Origin: an uncultured Collinsella sp.
GTDB lineage: Bacteria > Actinomycetota > Coriobacteriia > Coriobacteriales > Coriobacteriaceae
Direction of reading: 5' to 3'
Assembly (NCBI GenBank): GCA_900757235.1
Contig: CAAENB010000064.1
Location: forward strand, 1-9,418
DNA: 9,418 bases
Below the pieces are notes generated by a model. It did no database searches and was not told the DNA's origin. It saw only the letters and a list, made by a program, of their open reading frames with translations. This document shows positions 1 to 6,823 of the stretch, one piece after another. The translations under genes were made by a program, and so were the position numbers. The first letter of the stretch is position 1. Each line of letters starts with the position of its first letter.

Positions 1-264
1 ATCGCAACAGAAGTCTTCATCCTTCTGGATTGAACCAAGCGCAAAATGCATGTGTGAATCGTTGAATCCGGGCATGACCAGTTTGTTGCCGGCGTCAATG
101 ACCTCGGTATCGGGACCGATAAACGGCTGCACCTTGTCGGGCGAGCCCACAGCCACGATCTCGCTGCCGCGAACTGCAACGCATCCGGCGTGAGGCTCAA
201 GTTCCTCGGCAGTAAACAACGCCGTCGTCTTGAGGACGATATCAGCGGGAACTACCGCCTCCAT
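1..264 (-). CDS. YtcJ-like amidohydrolase, N-terminal part (runs off left edge)
   Basis: Metal-dependent hydrolase of the amidohydrolase superfamily (Amidohydro_3/YtcJ type), 88 codons visible; the C-terminal part lies left of the window. What is seen: an N-terminal beta-sandwich strand region with the typical AVRGSEIVAVG stretch (about residues 29-40), then VIDAGNKLVMPGFNDSHMHF, in which H71 and H73 form the HxH pair that binds metal in strand 1 of the barrel. No signal peptide is seen, so it is probably cytoplasmic. The ATG lies two bases after the TAG of the MFS gene with GGTGAG just upstream, so the two genes are probably translationally coupled and co-transcribed. Family members hydrolyse C-N bonds (amides, formamides, cyclic imides) or are uncharacterised; the substrate cannot be told here. 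The neighbouring carrier suggests it acts on an imported compound (inference). Confidence 0.85.
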   Translation of the reverse strand, partial: MEAVVPADIVLKTTALFTAEELEPHAGCVAVRGSEIVAVGSPDKVQPFIGPDTEVIDAGNKLVMPGFNDSHMHFALGSIQKDEDFCCD

Positions 265-266
265 GG

Positions 267-1478
267 CTACTCACCATCCTTAGCGGCGGCAGCCTGCATG
301 GCCTTGCGGCCGAGCTCGGGCAGGAAGAAAACCGGAACTACGGAAAGCAGGAAGCAGAGGCTCTCGAGACCCATGTTCACAGTGTAGTCGGCACCAGCAA
401 CGGCAGAGATGCCGATGGGCAGGAAATAGCTCATGAGCAGGGAGATGGTGCCCACGATACCGCCAGCGGAACCGGCATACTTATCACCAATCTCGGGAAG
501 GAGAACAGGCATGGACTGCATAATCGGGCCGTTGATGGCGGTAAAGAAGCCATTGATGACCAAAATCGTCCACAGAAGGAAGCCGACCGGGGTGTACCAC
601 GTCACGAACATCGATATGGCACCGATGAGAGTAGTGACGATGAGAAAACCCTTGAACTTTCCAAGCTTATCGCAGAACGCAGGCCCAACGATGCAGCCGA
701 AAAAGCTGCCAACGGTAACAATTGCGGCCATGAAACCAGCAGTGGCGACGTCTATGCCCTTGCCAAGCTGAAGCGCCTGAGGCAGGAAACCGGCATAGGC
801 AGTGGTAGAAGCAAGTCCAAAACCGACGCCAGCGGAGATTAGCCATACGCCAGGACTCTTGATAGCAACCTTGAGGTAGTCGAGCACGGGCTCGGGCTCG
901 GGGAGCGATTGCCCCTCGGGCACATCTCGGTCAAGCACAATCCAAAGAACCCAGGAGATGGTCATGACGACAGCAGCGACCATATAAGAGTTAAAGACGC
1001 TGCCGAACAAGTCAGCACAGATCTGAGCGACAACGATGGCAACGCACGAAGCCGCGTAGAACAAGCCCATGGCGAAACCAGTCTGTTCACGGAACCAGGT
1101 GCCGAGCACCTTGATGAGGTTGGCGTTGAGTGCCGAGATTCCCATGCCAATCAGGAACATCGATGCCATCTGCATCGTGAACGAATCGAGCGTAAAGCAA
1201 CGGAGAAAACCGCCGGCAACCGAAATTGCGGTGCAAACCGTGACAACTTTCTTAGAACCGATACGGTCACCAAGGGCACCCAGCGGAATTGAGAAGAAAA
1301 CGGCGGTAAGCATAGGAACGAGGAACAGCATCGAAAAGCCGACGGTATCGATATTGAGCATAGGCATGACCTCGACGGCGAGTGCTGAGACCTGGTACTG
1401 CATGTAGTTAGCCATAAAGCACAGCAAGCAAACGACTGAAACAATCGCCCAACGCCATGAAGGAAGCTTCTCTTCCAT
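267..1478 (-). CDS. MFS transporter, about 12 membrane segments
   Basis: Major facilitator superfamily carrier of the inner membrane, 403 residues, a normal length for the family. The sequence shows two blocks of hydrophobic helices separated by a charged cytoplasmic loop at about residues 183-205 (DRDVPEGQSLPEPEP). The MFS motif A between helices 2 and 3 is clear: G67-ALGDRIGSKKV-78. A second short loop, CDKLGKFKG (about 269-277), sits at the equivalent place in the C-terminal half. The LGTWFREQTGFAMGL stretch (about 125-139) resembles the helix 4-5 region of anion/organic-acid MFS carriers such as CynX/NarK-like or OFA proteins, but this does not fix the substrate. The ATG has AAAGGAG five bases upstream. 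It is the first gene of the unit with the amidohydrolase and is divergent from the LuxR-family gene, which probably controls it. Uptake of the hydrolase substrate is the simplest reading; export is not excluded. Confidence 0.9.
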   Translation of the reverse strand: MEEKLPSWRWAIVSVVCLLCFMANYMQYQVSALAVEVMPMLNIDTVGFSMLFLVPMLTAVFFSIPLGALGDRIGSKKVVTVCTAISVAGGFLRCFTLDSFTMQMASMFLIGMGISALNANLIKVLGTWFREQTGFAMGLFYAASCVAIVVAQICADLFGSVFNSYMVAAVVMTISWVLWIVLDRDVPEGQSLPEPEPVLDYLKVAIKSPGVWLISAGVGFGLASTTAYAGFLPQALQLGKGIDVATAGFMAAIVTVGSFFGCIVGPAFCDKLGKFKGFLIVTTLIGAISMFVTWYTPVGFLLWTILVINGFFTAINGPIMQSMPVLLPEIGDKYAGSAGGIVGTISLLMSYFLPIGISAVAGADYTVNMGLESLCFLLSVVPVFFLPELGRKAMQAAAAKDGE

Positions 1479-1568
1479 GATGACTCCTTTAATAAGTCGG
1501 AATAATCAAACAGCTTGGAGAACCGGGCCCTGGCTCTTAGGTATTCATATTTTGCGATTGGCCCCTCA

Positions 1569-1582
1569 CCGAAACCATTCGG
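1569..1582. promoter_or_regulatory. Palindrome CCGAA-ACCA-TTCGG, candidate operator
   Basis: A perfect inverted repeat of 5-bp arms around a 4-bp spacer in the 201-base gap between the divergent MFS and LuxR-family genes. On the minus strand a possible -10 (TATGAA, plus positions 1544-1549) lies about 20 bases downstream, so the palindrome would overlap the -35 zone of the MFS promoter. That is where a class II LuxR-type activator usually binds. For the plus-strand gene, TAAAAT at 1636-1641 is a possible -10 without a convincing -35. Binding by the neighbouring regulator is inference. Confidence 0.4.
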
Positions 1583-1668
1583 CTAACGGCTTATCATCAT
1601 TCGAAAAAAGGAGTAGTATCTCTACGCAAATTAACTAAAATGCCAGCTAAACCACTACGCAATCTCAT

Positions 1669-1682
1669 CGGAGGTCATCTTG
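1669..1682 (+). promoter_or_regulatory. Ribosome binding site deciding a TTG start
   Basis: CGGAGG at 1669-1674 is followed by five bases and then TTG at 1680. No ATG or GTG in this frame is as well placed, so the regulator most likely starts at TTG and reads MSFLSDSEWL. Confidence 0.7.
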
Positions 1683-2462
1683 AGCTTTTTGTCCGATTCT
1701 GAATGGCTCTGCTTAAACGATCTCGTGCTTTCGATTAATTCCATCGACAGCGACCGCGAGTTTCGCTCGACCGTCCTCAAAAAGCTGCGTTTTCTCATCC
1801 CCTACGAGTCGGCTGCATTTTTCCTGAGCGACCTTTCCAGGGATCTCGTATCCACCCCGCAAGAATGGAAAACGCGCGTCTTTCTTGACCCTCTTGGCAT
1901 CGATGTCCCCGCTGGGATGCTCGAGCTCTACACCGAAAAGTACTGGCAGCAGGACATGATCGTCGCCCACCGCAATCTTACGCGCTCGACGGTGCTGCGC
2001 GAGTCCGACCAGCTCAGCCCTGGCGATATCGACAGCAGTTATATGAAGGATTATCTTGGCGGCCGCCACGTCGTCAACGTCAGTTTCTTTAATGACGAGG
2101 GCTTTTTGGGATCGCTCAATCTTAATCGCAAGAAAGAAGAAGGCGACTTTAGCGATCGTGAAGTTCAAATCCTTGAGCTCATCGAACCGCACCTCACAAA
2201 CCGACTATCAAAATGGCGTGTACGCGCCGACCGCAGTTCGTCTGAAATCGTATTTGCTCACGACTACGACGTCTCAGCGCGCGAAATCGATGTGTGTCGT
2301 TGCGTGTTATCGGGCATGGACAACGCGGCCATCGCCGAAGAGCTCTCCATCAGCACTGGCACCGTTAAAAAGCATCTGGAGAACATCTTTCGAAAAACAC
2401 AGGTCAACAGCCGCGTTGGGCTCATGGCGCTCCTTCAGCAGTACACGGCGCTCAAGCAGTAA
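1680..2462 (+). CDS. LuxR-family transcriptional regulator with GAF-like N-terminal domain
   Basis: DNA-binding regulator of 260 residues. The C-terminal LuxR-type helix-turn-helix is clear at about 197-252: DVSAREIDVCRCVLSGMDN, then AAIAEELSISTGTVKKHLENIF, which holds the turn and the recognition helix (STGTVKKHL). The N-terminal part (about 20-175) has a GAF-like alternation, ending in GFLGSLNLNRKKEEGDFSDREVQILELIEPHL, typical of GAF domains fused to LuxR HTH. There is no receiver aspartate pattern, so it is not a standard two-component response regulator; it more likely senses a small molecule (inference). The rare TTG start has a good Shine-Dalgarno. It faces away from the MFS/amidohydrolase unit and probably regulates it and itself. 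It ends 24 bases before the convergent ecfA stop, with no clear terminator hairpin in that gap. Confidence 0.88.
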   Translation: MSFLSDSEWLCLNDLVLSINSIDSDREFRSTVLKKLRFLIPYESAAFFLSDLSRDLVSTPQEWKTRVFLDPLGIDVPAGMLELYTEKYWQQDMIVAHRNLTRSTVLRESDQLSPGDIDSSYMKDYLGGRHVVNVSFFNDEGFLGSLNLNRKKEEGDFSDREVQILELIEPHLTNRLSKWRVRADRSSSEIVFAHDYDVSAREIDVCRCVLSGMDNAAIAEELSISTGTVKKHLENIFRKTQVNSRVGLMALLQQYTALKQ

Positions 2463-2486
2463 GACCGTTCTCGCCCGCGAACCCGC

Positions 2487-4130
2487 TCACGCCCTATAAA
2501 ACACGTTGTCGGCAAAGAAGTCGGCCGGCGGCTCCATGCAGGCAATCTCACCGTCAAACATCATGGCAATGTCATCGGCAACCTGCTCGACAAAATCCAG
2601 ATCGTGCGTGGCCATGATGACGGTGCCGCCAGCCTTCGCATGGTCACGCAGGGCGCGGGCGATAATGCAGCGGCTGGCCAGGTCCAAACCCTTGGTGGGC
2701 TCATCGAGCAATAGCAGTTCGGGGCCGATCAACAGCAGCTTTGCCAACGCAAGCAGCTGACGCTGTCCGCCCGAAAGGTCATAGGGGTGGCGCTCCCCCA
2801 AGTCCGCGAGCCCCAGACTCGCCGCGCGCTCCCGCGCCATAGCCTCGTCGTACCCGCAGGCCAAAGCCCATTCCATCAGCTCGTCGCGCACCGTCTCGGC
2901 AACCAGCAGGGCCTTGGGGTTCTGCGGCAGCAGCGCAGCCGAGGCCGCCCCGCGCACCATACGACCACGTTGCAGCTTGGTAGTCTTGGCCAGCACCGAA
3001 AGCATCGTCGACTTACCGCATCCGTTGCCGCCCACGATCGCATGCACCGCACCGGCCGAAAACGCCACGTCGAGTCCGCGCAGCACCCAGCCGGACGCCC
3101 GATCGTAGCGAAACCAGCTTCCTGTCAAGGTGGTGGCCGAGCCAGCGTACATTTTTGGGAATATTCTGCATCCACCGGCGCGCGATGACGCCCCCGAGTC
3201 GTCCTGCGGCAGGATTTGCGCCTCAAATTTAGCCGATTTGTCCGTTTTCGGTCCCTTTTTCGCACCCGCAACGTCCGCGTGCGGGTCTAAAGAGCCCTGC
3301 CGGCCACCAGCGATGCTGAAAATTCCGTTTTTTGCACGCCGCGAGCCACCCCACCCTGGCACCTCGCCAGAAAACAGCTCTTCGCGATGCCCCAAGGAGG
3401 CAATGTCGGCCACCTCGCGCACGCGGCCGCCCTCAATCCGATACGCGCACGTCGCATATTCGAGCATCGGGCGCGGCTGGTGCGTTGCCACAACAACCGT
3501 GCAACCCAGCTCGCGGTTCACGCGAAACAGCGCGTGCAGAAAATTTTTCTCGGCAACAGGATCGAGCTGGGACGTGGGCTCGTCGAGCAGCAGCACGCGC
3601 GGGCGCAAGGCCAGCACGGCCGCCAACGACAGCAGCTGCTTGCGTCCGCCCGAAAGTGTATCGGTATCGCGGTGGAGCCAATCCTCCAGCCCAAAGAAAT
3701 AGCTGGTCTCGGCTACGCGACGGCGCATCTCGTCGCGCGACATACCCAGATTTTCCAGGCCAAACGCCATCTCGTGCCACACGGTTTCGCACACGATCTG
3801 GTTCTCGGGATCCTGGAACACATAGCCCACGCGCTCCGCCGATGCCCGCACGTCCATGTCGGCAACGTTCTCGCCCAGCACGCGCGCATCACCAGTGCGC
3901 TCGCCCGCCGGAGCGATCTCGGGCTTGAGCAGCGAGAGTAGCGTCGATTTGCCCGACCCAGTACCACCAACCAGCAGTGCAAACGCACCTTGGGGAACAG
4001 ACCAGTCGAGCTCGTCGAGTACCGGCGCCTCAGCCCCGGGGTAGGTAAAGCTCAGGCCCCGCACCTCAATCGCAGGCACATCGGAGCCGCACGCCCCGCC
4101 CGTTACCGAGCAGTTATCCAACCGGGTCAT
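2487..4130 (-). CDS. ECF transporter ATPase, two fused ABC domains (EcfA1-EcfA2 type)
   Basis: ATP-hydrolysing subunit of an energy-coupling factor (vitamin/metal uptake) transporter, 547 residues, with two complete ABC domains in one chain. Domain 1 (about 20-255): Walker A GGTGSGKST 55-63, Q-loop FQDPENQ with Q106, signature LSGGRKQ 159-165, Walker B VLLLDEP 179-185, switch H217. Domain 2 (about 335-545): Walker A GGNGCGKST 367-375, Q-loop LPQNP with Q403, signature LSGGQRQ 452-458, Walker B LLLLDEP 472-478, switch H509. FQDPENQIVCETVWHEMAFG is characteristic of ECF A subunits. Both sites keep their catalytic residues, so one polypeptide can supply both nucleotide sites. The linker of about 75 residues (258-335) is low in hydrophobic structure and odd in composition. 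Its ATG shares one base with the ecfT stop (TGATG), so translation is coupled to ecfT. Confidence 0.92.
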   Translation of the reverse strand: MTRLDNCSVTGGACGSDVPAIEVRGLSFTYPGAEAPVLDELDWSVPQGAFALLVGGTGSGKSTLLSLLKPEIAPAGERTGDARVLGENVADMDVRASAERVGYVFQDPENQIVCETVWHEMAFGLENLGMSRDEMRRRVAETSYFFGLEDWLHRDTDTLSGGRKQLLSLAAVLALRPRVLLLDEPTSQLDPVAEKNFLHALFRVNRELGCTVVVATHQPRPMLEYATCAYRIEGGRVREVADIASLGHREELFSGEVPGWGGSRRAKNGIFSIAGGRQGSLDPHADVAGAKKGPKTDKSAKFEAQILPQDDSGASSRAGGCRIFPKMYAGSATTLTGSWFRYDRASGWVLRGLDVAFSAGAVHAIVGGNGCGKSTMLSVLAKTTKLQRGRMVRGAASAALLPQNPKALLVAETVRDELMEWALACGYDEAMARERAASLGLADLGERHPYDLSGGQRQLLALAKLLLIGPELLLLDEPTKGLDLASRCIIARALRDHAKAGGTVIMATHDLDFVEQVADDIAMMFDGEIACMEPPADFFADNVFYRA

Positions 4131-5023
4131 CAGCCAAACCTCTTCTCGTCAATCGCGTGCAGCACACAGGGCAACACCATCCAAGCCGCGTACACAATAT
4201 AGCCAGGCCACGGCGCCGGCACCGAAAGCTGCGGGTAAAACGAATACTGCGTCGTCGCGGTCCACGCCACCGCCACCGCGGCAGCACCAAGCAGCGCGAG
4301 CCCGACCAGCGCGGCAACGTCGCTGCACCCCAGTCGATACCGCGCATACGTCGTACGACGCGTCGCGGCACCCCACCCGCGCGAGCGCATCGCGTCCGCA
4401 CGCTCCAGCGAATCTTCCATGCCCCAGCCCATCAACACGCTCGACGCCCGCAAGCGCGAGCGCACGGGGTCGGCCGGCGCGCGGCCCGGCACATCAATCG
4501 CATCCTGCACCGCCAACACCGTACGACCGCGGCGCAAAAACTGCGGGATAAGCCTCATGCACATCGAGATCATGAGCGCAATCACCGGTGCGGCATTGCC
4601 CAGCAGCGCGAGCACCTTGTCGTATTCGAGCATCGACGCCGCCGCCTCAAACCACAGCACGCTCGCCACAAACAGCCCGCCCATGCACAGGCCGTATACC
4701 ATGCTCTCCAGATACACCGCGCGCATGCCAATACGGAACAGCTCCGTCGAGCCCGAGGCGCTAAACAGCGGATTGAGCACCGCGACGATCAAAATCACCG
4801 GCAGCTGCCAGCGGAGCGCGCCCAGCGTGCGGGCAGCCCCACGCGTCGCAAATCCATACGCCAGCCCGCCCGCAAGTGACAGCGCAATCAGTACCGGCTG
4901 CATCGAGAACATAGTGAGCCCCAGCGTCAGCACTATATAGAGTGCCGGCACAGCCGGATGCGACATCGAGAATGCCGCGACGGGCTCGCCGCCAAACTCC
5001 TCTCGTATGTTGTCCACGGGCAC
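4130..5023 (-). CDS. ecfT: ECF transporter transmembrane subunit EcfT (CbiQ family)
   Basis: Membrane scaffold of an energy-coupling factor transporter, about 297 residues, that couples the ATPases to substrate-binding S subunits. From the GTG at 5023, hydrophobic segments are seen at about 27-40, 43-59, 74-87, 109-132, 236-254 and 274-288. Between the fourth and fifth lie the two cytoplasmic coupling helices, including MRLIPQFLRRGRTVLAVQDA (about 156-175) and the ERADAMRSRGWG motif (about 207-218), which matches the Ala-Arg-Gly motif that contacts the ATPase Q-loop groove. The start is uncertain: the frame stays open to a TTG at 5077 with no ribosome site. GTG 5023 has GAGG eight bases upstream, and GTG 5017 is also possible. 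First gene of an ecfT-ecfA operon with no S subunit alongside, as in shared-module (group II) ECF systems. Confidence 0.85.
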   Translation of the reverse strand: MPVDNIREEFGGEPVAAFSMSHPAVPALYIVLTLGLTMFSMQPVLIALSLAGGLAYGFATRGAARTLGALRWQLPVILIVAVLNPLFSASGSTELFRIGMRAVYLESMVYGLCMGGLFVASVLWFEAAASMLEYDKVLALLGNAAPVIALMISMCMRLIPQFLRRGRTVLAVQDAIDVPGRAPADPVRSRLRASSVLMGWGMEDSLERADAMRSRGWGAATRRTTYARYRLGCSDVAALVGLALLGAAAVAVAWTATTQYSFYPQLSVPAPWPGYIVYAAWMVLPCVLHAIDEKRFG

Positions 5024-5156
5024 CCCCGTCCCCTCGCTCAAACAACAGCTCCGCAGCACCGCCAACGCCGCACGCAAGCAGTGCTAACGCCACGCCGGCG
5101 GCGCAAGCCTCAACCGCCGCAAACCAATCGTTACGCGCTCGTCATATGCCTGCGGT

Positions 5157-5184
5157 ATCATATTGCGCCGTGTATCGTTTCCAA
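5157..5184 (-). promoter_or_regulatory. Candidate promoter for ecfT-ecfA
   Basis: On the minus strand TTGGAA (plus 5179-5184) is followed after 16 bases by TATGAT (plus 5157-5162), a one-mismatch -10. Transcription would start about 125 bases before the GTG start of ecfT. On the plus strand the same bases give TATCAT (5156-5161), a possible but weaker -10 for glmU, so the two divergent promoters may overlap. Confidence 0.35.
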
Positions 5185-5216
5185 ACACACGTCTCTATAA
5201 CGTAACAGGAGATCAC

Positions 5217-6629
5217 ATGGACGCAACCGCAATTATCCTCGCTGCCGGCGAGGGCACCCGCATGAAGTCGAACCACTGCAAGGTTTCGCACAAGATCCTG
5301 GGTAAGCCCATGGTCCAGTGGATCGTCGACGCTACCATCAAGGCCGGCTGCAGCCGCGTCGTGGTTGTCATCGGCAGCCACGCCGACGAGATGCGCGCCC
5401 TTATCGACGGCGCCTACGCCAACAGCGCCACCAAGGTCGAGTGCGTCGAGCAGACCGAGCGTCTGGGCACCGGTCACGCCGTGAAGGTCGCACTCGAGGC
5501 CTGTGGCATCACGCAAGGCCCCGTCGTGGTGCTCAACGGCGACCTGCCGCTCATCACCGCCGACACCGTCGCCAAGTTCGCGCAAACCGTCGCCACCGGC
5601 GAGCTCGCCTGCACCGTCATGACCATGACCCCGCCCGATCCTTTCGGCTACGGCCGCATCAAGCTGGGTGCCGACAGCCAAATCGAGCGCATTATCGAGC
5701 AGAAGGACTGCACGCCCGAGCAAGCCGCCGAGCTGCTCGAGTGCAACGCCGGCTGCTACGCCTTCGACGGTGCACAGCTCGCCGCCCACATTGACGAGAT
5801 CGGCAACGACAACGCGCAGTCCGAGTACTACCTGCCCGATATGCTCGAAATTCTCAAGGGCCACGGCCAGGCGGTCTCCATCTTCCACTGCGATGATTAC
5901 CGCGACGGTCTGGGCGTCAACAGCCGCATCCAGCTCGCACAGCTCACCGCCATCGCGCGCGACCGCATCAACGAGCACTGGATGGCCGAGGGCGTTACCT
6001 TCATCGACCCCACGCAGGCTTGGATCGGCCCCGACGCCGTCATCGGCCGCGACACCATCGTGTGGCCGCAGACGCACCTGATCGGCCACGTCACCGTGGG
6101 CGAGGAGTGCCAGCTCGGCCCCAACAGCCGTCTCACCGACACCACCGTCGGCAGCGGCTGCGTCATCGACGAGACCATCGCCATCGAGGCCGTCATCGAG
6201 AACGGCGTCGACTGCGGCCCGCGCGCCTACCTGCGCCCGGGCACCCACATGCTCGACGGATCCAAGGCCGGCACGCACGTGGAGATCAAGAAGTCCACGA
6301 TTGGCGAGGGTTCCAAGGTGCCCCACCTGTCCTACATCGGCGACACCACCATGGGCTCCGGCGTCAACGTGGGCGCGGGCTCCATCACCTGCAACTACGA
6401 CGGCGTCCACAAGCACAAGACCGTCATCGGCAAGGATGCCTTCATCGGTTCTGACACCATGATGGTCGCGCCCGCCCAGATTGGCGACGGTGCACTCGTG
6501 GCCGCCGGCTCCGTCATCACCGAGCCGGTCCCGGCCGACGCACTCGGTCTGGGCCGCGCCCGTCAGGTAAATATCGAGGGCTGGGCCGCCGATTATCGCC
6601 GCCGCCTGCACGAGGACGACGAGGTATAA
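5217..6629 (+). CDS. glmU: Bifunctional N-acetylglucosamine-1-phosphate uridyltransferase / glucosamine-1-phosphate acetyltransferase
   Basis: Makes UDP-GlcNAc, precursor of peptidoglycan, in two steps: acetyl-CoA-dependent N-acetylation of glucosamine-1-phosphate, then UMP transfer from UTP. Cytoplasmic; 470 residues, close to the usual 450-480. N-terminal nucleotidyltransferase: LAAGEGTRMKS 8-18, K22, QTERLGTGHA 79-88, NGDLPL with the metal-binding D109, GYGRI 144-148, NAGCYAFD from 177, GVNSR with N235. C-terminal left-handed beta-helix of hexapeptide repeats from about 265, with the acetyltransferase residues YLRPGT (R340), KK at 358-359, H370, Y373 and NYDG 393-396. All key residues are present. 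The ATG at 5217 is preferred over an in-frame start at 5163 because AGGAG lies five bases upstream and the protein then begins directly with the family's first strand. It is followed by a strong terminator, so it appears monocistronic. Confidence 0.96.
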   Translation: MDATAIILAAGEGTRMKSNHCKVSHKILGKPMVQWIVDATIKAGCSRVVVVIGSHADEMRALIDGAYANSATKVECVEQTERLGTGHAVKVALEACGITQGPVVVLNGDLPLITADTVAKFAQTVATGELACTVMTMTPPDPFGYGRIKLGADSQIERIIEQKDCTPEQAAELLECNAGCYAFDGAQLAAHIDEIGNDNAQSEYYLPDMLEILKGHGQAVSIFHCDDYRDGLGVNSRIQLAQLTAIARDRINEHWMAEGVTFIDPTQAWIGPDAVIGRDTIVWPQTHLIGHVTVGEECQLGPNSRLTDTTVGSGCVIDETIAIEAVIENGVDCGPRAYLRPGTHMLDGSKAGTHVEIKKSTIGEGSKVPHLSYIGDTTMGSGVNVGAGSITCNYDGVHKHKTVIGKDAFIGSDTMMVAPAQIGDGALVAAGSVITEPVPADALGLGRARQVNIEGWAADYRRRLHEDDEV

Positions 6630-6644
6630 CGTTTTACCAAGCAC

Positions 6645-6680
6645 AAAAGGAGCTGTTCCATGGGGACGGCTCCTTTTTTT
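6645..6680 (+). terminator. Rho-independent terminator after glmU
   Basis: GGAGC (6649-6653) and GTTCC (6655-6659) pair with GGGAC (6664-6668) and GCTCC (6669-6673 with its flanking base) around a short ATG loop, followed by seven T residues (6674-6680). The A run before the stem can pair with the T run. It begins about 15 bases after the glmU stop. Confidence 0.85.
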
Positions 6681-6823
6681 CTATCGTGACCTGCGCGACC
6701 GGATGAGTGGTCGGTTCGTGTCCGTTGACGGTAAAGACGTTATCAAGACTCGATAAACCCCGTCGCGCGGTTACAATGCAACAAGGCATCTATATGGCAT
6801 TCGATGTATAAAGGAGAAGGGTA
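6681..6823 (+). promoter_or_regulatory. prs leader and promoter region
   Basis: Gap of 143 bases between the glmU terminator and prs. TTGACG at 6725-6730 is a good -35, but the nearest -10-like bases (GATAAA, 6752-6757) are too far away (21-base spacer). TACAAT at 6772-6777 is a better -10 but lacks a clear -35. The ribosome site AAGGAG at 6811-6816 lies seven bases before the ATG. A promoter is expected here because of the upstream terminator; its exact position is not resolved. Confidence 0.35.

Noticed and set aside
1613..1625. Second inverted repeat GTAG-TATCT-CTAC upstream of the LuxR-family gene
   Set aside because: Arms of only four bases are expected by chance in a gap of this size.
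2463..2486. Bidirectional terminator between the convergent LuxR-family and ecfA genes
   Set aside because: The 24-base gap has no stable inverted repeat followed by a T run on either strand.
3332..3941. Plus-strand open frames opposite ecfA
   Set aside because: Arginine/proline-rich shadows of the ABC ATPase gene, without domains or ribosome sites.
4761..5093. Alternative minus-strand frame across the ecfT start with a hydrophobic segment (VALALLACGVGGAAELL), possibly an S-subunit remnant
   Set aside because: It overlaps the clearly coding ecfT frame, has no ribosome site and turns into arginine-rich shadow sequence.
5142..6644. 500-codon open frame antisense to glmU
   Set aside because: It is the complement of a gene with strong third-position GC bias; its product is a low-complexity D/G/V/A-rich chain with no domain, while the plus strand encodes every GlmU motif.
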